NCBI GenBank assembly: GCA_937915285.1
Contig: CALDNG010000045.1
Location: forward strand, 1-6,193
Length of the DNA: 6,193 bases
Direction of reading: 5' to 3'
Source: an uncultured Desulfomonile sp.
Lineage (GTDB): Bacteria > Desulfobacterota > Desulfomonilia > Desulfomonilales > Desulfomonilaceae
Part shown: positions 1-5,359 of the stretch, piece after piece
Position numbering within the stretch: the first letter of the stretch is position 1
Layout of the letters: each line of letters starts with the position of its first letter
Position numbers and translations under genes: made by a program
The notes under the pieces: model-generated
What the model was told of the DNA's origin: nothing
Seen by the model: the letters and a program-made list of their open reading frames with translations, nothing else
Databases searched by the model: none

Positions 1-1375
1 CCTGCGCCTGGTTTCGCCATTCGCCATTCAGCACTGCGTATGCGAACGGCTTGATGAGCCCTTCGATTTCATGTCCGACTACTGCGCATTCGTGAACAGA
101 TTCATGCTCCATGAGGGTGTGTTCTATCTCCATGGGGGATACCCAGAGCCCCCCAGCCTTGAGCATGTCATCGCCACGTCCCTGATAGGAAAAATAACCA
201 TCCTGACTAAGGCTGTACATGTCGCCGGTCCTGAACCAGCCATCTTCGAGAATTTTGGAGGCGTTCTCTTCAGGTTTGTTCCAGTAGCCAGGAGTAACAC
301 TGGCGCCACGAATCAGCAGATGTCCCGTCTCATTGACTGGGGCCGGTTGGACATCATCATCCACTATTCTGGCTTCATATCCTGGCACAAGCTGCCCCGA
401 TGTCCCCGGACGGTTATTCCCAACCCGGTTTGAAATGAAAATGTGTAAGGCTTCGGTAGAACCAATTCCGTCAAGTATCTGAAGGCCAGTCTTTTCTTTC
501 CATTTGTTGAAAACCTCAGGCGGTAAAGCTTCTCCCGCTGACGCACATAGCCTTATGCTGTCAAATCTTTGCCCGTCCAGTTTCTTCAGCAGGGAGTTAT
601 ACTGTGTGGGAACGCCAAAAAATACGCTGGGCCTGAATTTCATGAGCGTTTCCATGACCGATTCCGGAGTGGGTGGAGTGGACAGCAATACTGTTGACGC
701 CCCGAATCTCAATGGAAATGATATACTGTTACCAAGTCCATAGGCAAAAAACATTTTGCTCACTGAGAAACAGACATCATCTGAAGTGATGTCGAGTATG
801 TTCCGGGCATAGCAGTCGGCCGTATGAAGCATGGCAATTTGCCTGTGAGGGGTCCCCTTGGGTTTTCCTGTGCTGCCTGAACTGTATAGCCAGAAGGCAA
901 TCTCGTCAGGACCTTTTTTGAATTCCCTGGCTTCTGTAGAGGCGGAATTGAGAAGGCTGTCATAATCCTTGTCCACAAAAATGGTTCTGGTCTGAGATCT
1001 GGCGGCCACAGCTGCCGCCGGACTGGTGGTGGTAGTGACGATCAATCTTGCGTCGCTGTCCTTTAGAAGGTAAAGGTAATCCTCTTCCTTAAGCATCGTG
1101 TTAACAGGCACAGGCCATGCGCCATGTCTCATGCTGCCAAGGAAAGTGTACATGAATTCGGGCGTGTCTGGCGCAACTATCAGAACCCTTTCCTCGGGTT
1201 TTATTCCCAAGTCACCAAGCAGATTGGCGAACCGGTTGATGTTGGAGTTCAGCTCCCCATAAGTCACCTTTCGATCCCCGCAATATACGGCTACCTTGTC
1301 TGGGTCGTCAAAGGGCTTACGGCCAAGAATCTCGGTCACAAGATCAAAACTCTGCCCATTCGTGTTGTTCGTCAT
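1..1375 (-). CDS. Benzoate-CoA ligase family AMP-forming acyl-CoA synthetase (3' end outside window)
   Basis: The visible 458 residues belong to the acyl-adenylate-forming superfamily: ATP plus an aromatic acid gives an acyl-AMP, then the CoA thioester, in the cytoplasm. Seen: P-loop YSSGSTGKPKG (164-174), FFAYGLGNS (209-217), GIGSTE followed by ALHIF (303-313), WFRTGD (380-385) and the hinge/A8 block GRGDDMLKAGGLWVSPMEIE (399-418). The FFAYGLGN and STE-x-LHIF blocks are typical of the benzoate/4-hydroxybenzoate-CoA ligase branch rather than acetyl-CoA or long-chain synthetases. Family members are about 520-540 residues, so roughly 65-80 residues, including the catalytic A10 lysine, lie beyond the left edge. 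The ATG at 1375 is preceded by GGAGGAGG (1390-1383), about 7 nt from the start. The gene is 375 bp from the hydrolase gene on the same strand and has its own sigma-54-like promoter, so it is probably a separate unit. The exact substrate (benzoate, hydroxybenzoate or another aromatic acid) cannot be read from sequence alone. Confidence 0.92.
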   Translation of the reverse strand, partial: MTNNTNGQSFDLVTEILGRKPFDDPDKVAVYCGDRKVTYGELNSNINRFANLLGDLGIKPEERVLIVAPDTPEFMYTFLGSMRHGAWPVPVNTMLKEEDYLYLLKDSDARLIVTTTTSPAAAVAARSQTRTIFVDKDYDSLLNSASTEAREFKKGPDEIAFWLYSSGSTGKPKGTPHRQIAMLHTADCYARNILDITSDDVCFSVSKMFFAYGLGNSISFPLRFGASTVLLSTPPTPESVMETLMKFRPSVFFGVPTQYNSLLKKLDGQRFDSIRLCASAGEALPPEVFNKWKEKTGLQILDGIGSTEALHIFISNRVGNNRPGTSGQLVPGYEARIVDDDVQPAPVNETGHLLIRGASVTPGYWNKPEENASKILEDGWFRTGDMYSLSQDGYFSYQGRGDDMLKAGGLWVSPMEIEHTLMEHESVHECAVVGHEIEGLIKPFAYAVLNGEWRNQAQ

Positions 1376-1563
1376 ACTGTTTCCTCCTCCGGATACTATG
1401 CTGTGCCAGCTATCGCCGACTAATAGCCTACCGCTCAGCCCACGCCGTCACTTACCCACCTTTTGACACGCCGAGACGCTGCTTTCTGAAAAAACATGTA
1501 AATTCGTATGTATGAGATTGTTTAAATCGATGAGCCTATATTGGCCTGGGCAGAATAGTTAGA

Positions 1564-1579
1564 AGCAAATATTGTGCCA
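1564..1579 (-). promoter_or_regulatory. Sigma-54 (RpoN) -24/-12 promoter for the ligase gene
   Basis: Read on the minus strand the element is TGGCAC-AATAT-TTGCT. It fits the RpoN consensus TGGCACG-N4-TTGCW at every defined position except the seventh (A for G), and the invariant GG (1578-1577) and GC (1566-1565) are separated by exactly 10 nt. Transcription would start near 1553, giving a leader of about 180 nt before the ligase ATG at 1375. RpoN promoters need an ATP-driven enhancer-binding protein; a suitable binding array lies upstream at 1677-1739. Confidence 0.65.
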
Positions 1580-1676
1580 GTAATGTTAGGCCAAACGTTA
1601 GTGTTTTCAGGAGAGGTGTAGTGTAAGAATCACGGCGCCGGATAAATGTAGTTAGAGATCACATGTGGTTATTCGT

Positions 1677-1739
1677 TGGAAAGAACTTTTCCACTTCTGG
1701 AAACATGAAATGGTCTTTTCCACGTTGATCCCTGGAAAC
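1677..1739. promoter_or_regulatory. Alternating TGGAAA/TTTCCA array, candidate enhancer (UAS)
   Basis: Five exact 6-mers alternate in orientation: TGGAAA at 1677, TTTCCA at 1688, TGGAAA at 1698, TTTCCA at 1717 and TGGAAA at 1733. The last four sit in two related inverted repeats: CTTTTCCAC (1686-1694) with CTGGAAAC (1697-1704), and CTTTTCCAC (1715-1723) with CTGGAAAC (1732-1739). The array lies about 125-185 bp upstream of the predicted sigma-54 start of the ligase gene, where enhancer-binding proteins usually bind. The same repeats could fold as small RNA hairpins after the hydrolase stop, but no U-tract follows, so a DNA-binding role is preferred. Confidence 0.5.
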
Positions 1740-1750
1740 GGATTTATTTA

Positions 1751-2722
1751 TCAGTCCATGAAGTCTGAAATGAATTCGGTTGCCCGGATTTCAGACCAGT
1801 ATTCGCCCGACTGGTTAAAACTGACAAAGCCCACGTGTCCGCCGTGCTTGGGCACTTCCAGGTGAAGCCAATTATGTTTGTCAGCCTGCTGTGACGGGTA
1901 GCATTCCCTTGCCAGGAAGGGGTCATCAGCCGCGCTGATCATCAGGGTTGGAATGTTTATAAAAGGAAGGAACTGCTTGGATGATGAACAGCGGTAGTAT
2001 TCATCAGCGTCTCTGAATCCGTGGAGTGGAGCAGTATACTGGTCATCAAATTCTTTAAGGGTTTTGACAGCGTCAAGGCCTGACGCCCTGACCGTATCGG
2101 GGTATAAGACCGCCTTTTTTTGAATTTTCTTTCGTAACATTTTCAGGAAACGTTGGGAGTAACCCCGGTTACTCAATTGTTCGAGTTTGTCCGAGCAGGC
2201 TTTGAGATCACAGGGAACGGAAAGCGTGACAGCGGCCTTTAGTCCAGCAGGGGGATTTGGACCAGATTCACCCAGATACTTCAGTATGACATTCCCCCCG
2301 AGGCTGAAACCTATCAGAGCAAGTTCGTTATAAGCGCCTGACGACATAACATGTTTTATCACAAAATCCAGGTCACCGGTTTCTCCGCTATGGTACATGC
2401 GGGACTGCCGGTTAGGTTCTTCACTGCATCCCCTGAAATTCACTGCCAGGGCATCCCAGCCCCTGCGGTTCAGAGCCCTAACCATGCCCTTTATGTATGA
2501 ACGTCGTGAATCGCCTTCCAGGCCATGGAGGACTATACACAGACTCCTGGAATCTACCCTGGACCAGTCGATATCAAGAAAATCATCATCCGGAGTAGTG
2601 AGACGTTCGCGATCATATTTAACCCCGTCCACTTTCCTGAAAATTGAGGGAAAAATGGTTTGAAGATGAGAATTACTGAAGAATAGCGGGGCCCGGTATC
2701 CTGAGACAGCTACTATTGGCAT
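1751..2722 (-). CDS. yheT: YheT-type alpha/beta hydrolase (COG0429 family)
   Basis: This 323-residue protein has the layout of the YheT/ABHD1-3 family of putative esterases or lipases. Seen: the N-terminal family block SHLQTIFPSIFR (18-29), an oxyanion-hole loop LHGLEGDS (65-72), NFRGCS (95-100), a nucleophile elbow GFSLGGN with Ser140, an acidic residue in SAADDPF (Asp266 or Asp267), and the catalytic His296 in HGGHVGF (293-299). There is no signal peptide or membrane segment, so it should be cytoplasmic or loosely associated. Length is near the E. coli homologue's (about 340). Start is ATG with only a weak GGAA about 8 nt upstream; it lies 30 bp after the nuclease gene, so it is probably translated from the same message. 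The natural substrate of this family is poorly defined; the symbol is given by family resemblance, not proven orthology. Confidence 0.9.
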   Translation of the reverse strand: MPIVAVSGYRAPLFFSNSHLQTIFPSIFRKVDGVKYDRERLTTPDDDFLDIDWSRVDSRSLCIVLHGLEGDSRRSYIKGMVRALNRRGWDALAVNFRGCSEEPNRQSRMYHSGETGDLDFVIKHVMSSGAYNELALIGFSLGGNVILKYLGESGPNPPAGLKAAVTLSVPCDLKACSDKLEQLSNRGYSQRFLKMLRKKIQKKAVLYPDTVRASGLDAVKTLKEFDDQYTAPLHGFRDADEYYRCSSSKQFLPFINIPTLMISAADDPFLARECYPSQQADKHNWLHLEVPKHGGHVGFVSFNQSGEYWSEIRATEFISDFMD

Positions 2723-2752
2723 CTTTTGTTCCGAAAAAGTCTAATCCTAATG

Positions 2753-3133
2753 TCATTTCCTGATCAAGTCATCCAGATTGGCGAACGGTTTATATGAATA
2801 ATTGGGGTCATTGTCACTGTCCACGAGTGATTCAACTTCCGGTGAGTCCCGTAACTGTTGAAAGTGTTCTCGATCATGACAGGCAGTGCAGAGCAGTTCC
2901 CAATTGCTTCCGTCAGACGGATTGTTGTCGTGATTGTGGTCCTTGTGATGAACGGTAAGTTCTTTAAGTGACTTTCCGGCAAATTCCCTACCACATCTTC
3001 CACAAACCAGCGGAAACAGTTTTAGAGCCTTCTCTCGATATGTATTTTCTCGACTCTCCTGAAGGCGTCGTGCTTCGGAGATGATCTGGCCGAGGTTTCC
3101 ACCTCCGGTCTTTTTCTTTTTGGGTAGCCTCAA
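2753..3133 (-). CDS. yajD: YajD family HNH nuclease, TTG start
   Basis: The 126-residue product matches the small YajD-type HNH proteins. From residue 32 the block YREKALKLFPLVCGRCGREF leads into LTVHHKDHNHDNNP, then DGSNWELLCTACHDREH. Four cysteines (44, 47, 82, 85) form two CxxC zinc knuckles, and His62/His63, Asn77 and His86 provide the beta-beta-alpha metal nuclease core. Residues 5-8 are a Lys run (KKKK) and 15-35 look like a charged helix, as in other members; the C-terminal NPFANLDDLI-like tail is also family-typical. Start is TTG at 3133, supported by GAGG (3145-3142) 8 nt upstream; no ATG or GTG exists between it and the preceding in-frame stop. It lies 51 bp after the Fe-S protein gene and 30 bp before the hydrolase gene. 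The biological role and DNA target of YajD proteins are not established. Confidence 0.9.
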   Translation of the reverse strand: MRLPKKKKTGGGNLGQIISEARRLQESRENTYREKALKLFPLVCGRCGREFAGKSLKELTVHHKDHNHDNNPSDGSNWELLCTACHDREHFQQLRDSPEVESLVDSDNDPNYSYKPFANLDDLIRK

Positions 3134-3161
3134 TTTTAGGGCCTCGAAAAGGTTTTTTATG

Positions 3162-3181
3162 GCTGAACTTACGTGTTCAGC
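3162..3181. repeat. Intercistronic hairpin just after the Fe-S gene stop
   Basis: A perfect 7-bp inverted repeat, GCTGAAC (3162-3168) and GTTCAGC (3175-3181), with a 6-nt loop. On the minus-strand transcript it begins 3 nt after the TGA of the Fe-S protein gene. It is followed by an A-rich rather than U-rich tract, so it is not a standard terminator; it may stabilise or process the message between the two genes. Confidence 0.5.
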
Positions 3182-3184
3182 ACA

Positions 3185-3724
3185 TCACAATAATGGCCGC
3201 TTGCTGGCAAGTAGAGCCTGAAGAGCTGAAAGTTGTTCAGTGAATTGTTGATCTTCAAAAATGGGGCTGCATTTTTCAAGTTCTACAAGCCCGGACGCAA
3301 GCTTGATGGAGAAATTGTAGCAGGTGTTTTCGCCGCATATCTTGCAGTTGGTTTTAGGCATTAATTTGAAAAGCTCCAATGGTTGCCTCTTCTCATGGGT
3401 GGTGGTGTCAGGTTGTATCTGACTGCGCCTTTCCCATATCCCGTTAACCAGGTCCACCAACTCCTGTATGATGACTTTAGCCTCTTCCCTGCTTTCAAGA
3501 TGATCCGCAGCAATCCTCCTGGACCAGAATCCTATCTTGTGACTGCCTTTTCGCCACGAGAAGGCTGGGCCATCTGTGAAATAGGTTCCACTCTTAAGTT
3601 CGGCGTTGAGGTAGGGTAGGGCATCACTGATGTCCACATCGAGCTGGGCAATCGCCTCGTATTCGAAAACCTGATCACTGTGGTCAGCCACTTCGATTTC
3701 GAGATTGTACGATTCTATTAGCAT
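3185..3724 (-). CDS. Uncharacterised protein with C-terminal Cys4 Fe-S domain
   Basis: The function of this 179-residue protein is not known to me. Residues 120-153 carry KLMPKTNCKICGENTC followed by a helix and KCSP, with Cys127, Cys130, Cys135 and Cys152 spaced C-x2-C-x4-C-x16-C. This is the pattern of the small 4Fe-4S domain (Pfam FeS, PF04060) found in RnfB and in the gamma subunit of acetyl-CoA decarbonylase/synthase. The first 100 residues form a soluble alpha/beta region without cysteines; GSHKIGFWSRRIAADHLESREEA (60-82) is rich in basic and aromatic residues, and I recognise no family for it. There is no signal peptide or membrane segment. The ATG at 3724 follows an in-frame stop at 3733-3731, so it is the first possible start; AGGAG (3742-3738) is 13 nt upstream, longer than usual. 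It is first gene of the likely three-gene leftward operon. A redox, electron-transfer or cluster-carrier role is possible. Confidence 0.8.
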   Translation of the reverse strand: MLIESYNLEIEVADHSDQVFEYEAIAQLDVDISDALPYLNAELKSGTYFTDGPAFSWRKGSHKIGFWSRRIAADHLESREEAKVIIQELVDLVNGIWERRSQIQPDTTTHEKRQPLELFKLMPKTNCKICGENTCYNFSIKLASGLVELEKCSPIFEDQQFTEQLSALQALLASKRPLL

Positions 3725-3732
3725 TAGTTTTC

Positions 3733-3898
3733 AATGACTCCTGATTTTTGAGAAGCATCGAATTGTCAGATAAGCGCTGATACAATCCAGAATGTCTTAT
3801 GCTGAACAAATTCACAAAAATATTTTACAGCAAATCCTTCCCGGTAATCAACTCCACCAATCAAAGACCCCTTTGAAAATTATCAAAAATGACTCCTG
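3733..3898 (-). repeat. Two copies of the 11-mer CAGGAGTCATT, each holding a Shine-Dalgarno
   Basis: On the minus strand CAGGAGTCATT occurs at 3743-3733 and again at 3898-3888, 155 bp apart and in the same orientation. The copy nearer the gene supplies the ribosome binding site of the Fe-S protein gene. The distal copy places AGGAG 6 nt before a TTG that opens a 12-codon ORF. The match stops at 11-12 bases, so this may be chance or a small duplication of the leader. Confidence 0.5.
3761..3812. repeat. Imperfect inverted repeat in the leader of the Fe-S gene
   Basis: TTGTCAGATAAG (3763-3774) is complementary to CTTATGCTGAACAA (3796-3809) with two single-base bulges, and AATT/AATT flanks extend it outward with one more bulge. 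The loop is about 21 nt. On the minus-strand transcript no U-tract follows, so it is not an intrinsic terminator; it could be an operator or a leader stem. Confidence 0.4.
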
Positions 3899-3947
3899 GT
3901 TGAATGTGGTTTGATGACAGGGAACCATGATGAGTTTAGATGTAACT

Positions 3948-3976
3948 ATAACAGATGATTAATTTAAAAATATCAA
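3948..3976 (-). promoter_or_regulatory. Possible sigma-70-type promoter for the leftward operon
   Basis: On the minus strand TTGATA (3976-3971, five of six to TTGACA) is followed after 17 nt by TGTTAT (3953-3948, four of six to TATAAT). Transcription would begin near 3941, leaving a leader of about 215 nt. The DNA is so AT-rich that chance matches are common, so this is tentative. Confidence 0.25.
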
Positions 3977-4163
3977 AAAATATACTATGTAATGTACACT
4001 ATATATAGCAATGGATCAATAAATCCATAGTTAAACACTCTGCTATCCAGAAAAATTATGTTTTATTCATGTAACTAATTGATATTATGTATTATTATAT
4101 TTAGGGAATGCCCGATTAGTTTAAATTTCTGTGGAACCTTTCAGGAGATCATCGGTCTAACTA

Positions 4164-4218
4164 GAAATAAAACGGGAACAACTATTGTTCCTTCCGTAAA
4201 AAAGGGCCATCTGGCTCT
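4164..4218 (-). terminator. Tandem terminator-like hairpins facing left
   Basis: On the minus strand a weak stem GAGCC/GGCCC (4217-4204, one mismatch) is followed by six Ts (4203-4198). Directly after it comes a perfect 7-bp stem GGAACAA/TTGTTCC with a 3-nt loop (4191-4175), extended by ACG/CGT across a 3-nt bulge and followed by a T-rich tail (TTTTATTTC). On the plus strand neither stem has a U-tract. No leftward gene lies upstream of this site in the window, so it would stop antisense transcripts from the gpg genes or end a small leftward RNA. Confidence 0.4.
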
Positions 4219-4260
4219 AAAAATATAATTATAACAAATTATTGTGTCTATAAATCAGTG

Positions 4261-4440
4261 TCAGGGCTAGCTAAACGCCTAACCTGTTGTATTAGCTATT
4301 CAGGTTAATGGCTCGTTATCTTGCGCTTAATGTATTGAGAGCCCGAGAGCGCAAAGAATCCACTGAGCTGATTGTAACATCAAGGACGAATGTCCGCAGA
4401 CCCTGTTAGGGATTGGACAGGGCGAAAAGATCTCAGCGCA
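4261..4440. other. GC-richer island with many complementary segments; possible structured RNA
   Basis: Against AT-rich flanks this 180-bp island has about 48% GC and no ORF of note. Pairings seen: TAACCTG (4280-4286) with CAGGTTA (4301-4307); GGCTC (4310-4314) with GAGCC (4339-4343) interleaved with TTGCGCT (4321-4327) and AGCGCAA (4348-4354), which would make an H-type pseudoknot; then CTGAG (4363-4367) with CTCAG (4432-4436) enclosing hairpins GGAC-GAAT-GTCC (4384-4395) and CCCTGT/ACAGGG (4401-4422), a three-way junction. It does not resemble any riboswitch or housekeeping RNA I know. It could be the leader of the gpgP-gpgS message or, read the other way, a small RNA ending at the hairpins near 4164-4218. 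Confidence 0.25.
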
Positions 4441-4516
4441 ACATTATCTTGTGTTTATTAGAATAAGCTTTTGTCCCTAAATGGACACATGAGCAATATT
4501 TTTCAAGGACAGGCAC

Positions 4517-5359
4517 GTGTCTCGAAAACTCGTTATCTTTACGGATCTCGACTCTACTCTTCTGGATCGTGACACCTATTCGTGGGAGCCAGCTAAAGAA
4601 GCCCTAAAAAGGTTGAGAGAGATGGGAGCTTCACTGGTGATGGTGTCCAGCAAGACACTTGCGGAGATGTCTGAGTTACACAGTGAACTTGAATTCGGAG
4701 ATCCGTTTGTGATCGAGAATGGTGGAGGTATTGTTTTTAATTCCGGTTCGATGTCTTTAGAGCCTCTGGGAACTGTGAATGATTTGCCGCTCCACAAACT
4801 AGATTCGAATTTCGCACTGACGCCTTTGGGAATACCCTATTCCGAGCTGGTTTTACAAATGGAGACCGTTTCCAGGTTAGCTGGGGTGAAGACTCGTGGA
4901 TTCTCGTCAATGTCGATTGAAGAGATTTCGTTCCTGACAGGTTTGTCTCCAGACAGGACCAGGCTGAGTCGCATCAGATACTATGACGAACCCTTCGTCA
5001 TAGATGGAAATAATGAAGAAGTTGACCGACTCCAGCAGATGTTCAGCAATGTAAAACTCAGCATGGAGCGAGGTGGTCGTTTTTGGCATTTATTTGGACA
5101 CGGAGGGAAGGGCCAGGCTGTATCAATTCTAATTGCTATTTTCAAAGAGAAGTTTGGCGAATTCTACTCAATCGGTTTGGGGGACAGCCCTAATGACCTT
5201 TCGTTCCTCAAAATCATGGACCTATCATTCCTACTTGGACAGTCAATGACGGAGGAGTTTAGTGGCATGAGTAAAATCAAGCGCTGCGCTGACGAAGGAC
5301 CTGGCGCATGGAATGAACTTGTCCTCAAATTCCTGTCGGACAGAAAGGAGTTCTTATGA
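4517..5359 (+). CDS. gpgP: Glucosyl/mannosyl-3-phosphoglycerate phosphatase, HAD family IIB
   Basis: The 280-residue product is a Mg-dependent HAD phosphatase of the mannosyl-3-phosphoglycerate phosphatase (MpgP/YedP) type. Seen: motif I FTDLDSTLL (8-16; nucleophile Asp10, acid/base Asp12), motif II VSSK (43-46), the family block ENGGGI (67-72), the motif III lysine in HGGKGQA (Lys198), and motif IV GLGDSPNDLSFL (220-231; Asp223, Asp227). A type IIB cap lies between motifs II and III. Length is that of the family. Because it overlaps gpgS, it most likely removes phosphate from glucosyl-3-phosphoglycerate to give glucosylglycerate in the cytoplasm; characterised relatives often accept the mannosyl compound too. 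The start is GTG at 4517, with AAGGA (4505-4509) 7 nt upstream; an in-frame ATG at 4481 meets a stop within four codons. No convincing promoter was found in the preceding spacer. Confidence 0.88.
   Translation: MSRKLVIFTDLDSTLLDRDTYSWEPAKEALKRLREMGASLVMVSSKTLAEMSELHSELEFGDPFVIENGGGIVFNSGSMSLEPLGTVNDLPLHKLDSNFALTPLGIPYSELVLQMETVSRLAGVKTRGFSSMSIEEISFLTGLSPDRTRLSRIRYYDEPFVIDGNNEEVDRLQQMFSNVKLSMERGGRFWHLFGHGGKGQAVSILIAIFKEKFGEFYSIGLGDSPNDLSFLKIMDLSFLLGQSMTEEFSGMSKIKRCADEGPGAWNELVLKFLSDRKEFL

Larger units (their letters stand above)
1376..1750. other. Intergenic regulatory spacer between hydrolase and ligase genes
   Basis: This 375-bp stretch has no credible coding region. In order it holds the ligase ribosome binding site (1381-1390), a long untranslated leader, a sigma-54-type promoter on the minus strand (1564-1579), an 8-bp palindrome CGGCGCCG (1633-1640), a second palindrome CACATGTG (1660-1667), and the alternating TGGAAA/TTTCCA array (1677-1738). 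The hydrolase ends with TGA followed directly by TAA. I see no hairpin with a U-tract here, so no intrinsic terminator can be assigned to the hydrolase operon. Confidence 0.8.
3725..4516. other. Long AT-rich divergent intergenic region (792 bp)
   Basis: Between the leftward Fe-S/yajD/yheT genes and the rightward gpgP/gpgS genes there is no convincing protein gene. GC is about 24% over 3961-4140 but about 48% over 4261-4440. Leftward elements: a weak sigma-70-like promoter (3948-3976), a 12-codon leader-like ORF (3848-3886), two copies of an SD-bearing 11-mer, an imperfect inverted repeat (3761-3812), and terminator-like hairpins (4164-4218). A small hairpin ATGGAT/ATCCAT lies at 4011-4028. 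For the rightward genes, possible -10 boxes are TATAAA (4249-4254) and TAGAAT (4459-4464), but neither has a good -35, so the gpg promoter is unassigned. Confidence 0.7.

Noticed and set aside
71..1423. Plus-strand open frames at 71-433, 504-743 and 1124-1423
   Set aside because: All run antisense to the continuous, motif-rich ligase frame on the minus strand and show no recognisable domains.
1665..1865. Plus-strand 66-codon open frame across the hydrolase 3' end
   Set aside because: It overlaps the conserved hydrolase C-terminus and the TGGAAA array, and shows no domain; it looks like a shadow frame.
3162..3187. Selenocysteine insertion at the TGA ending the Fe-S gene
   Set aside because: The hairpin starts only 3 nt after the TGA and lacks the spacing and apical loop pattern of a bacterial SECIS; an ordinary stop plus a separate yajD start is simpler.
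4277..4283. GCCTAAC resembling an integron attC core, with GTTAGGC at 1585-1591
   Set aside because: The two 7-mers are 2.7 kb apart, lack the paired inner boxes and imperfect palindrome of attC, and such degenerate matches are expected by chance.
4309..4325. Sigma-54-like sequence TGGCTCG...TTGCG on the plus strand before gpgP
   Set aside because: The GG and GC are 11 nt apart instead of the required 10, and a downstream part belongs to the TTGCGCT/AGCGCAA stem.
4384..4395. GGAC-GAAT-GTCC resembling a tRNA T-arm
   Set aside because: The stem is 4 bp with a 4-nt loop, there is no TTC-purine-A loop of seven, and no acceptor or anticodon arm fits around it.
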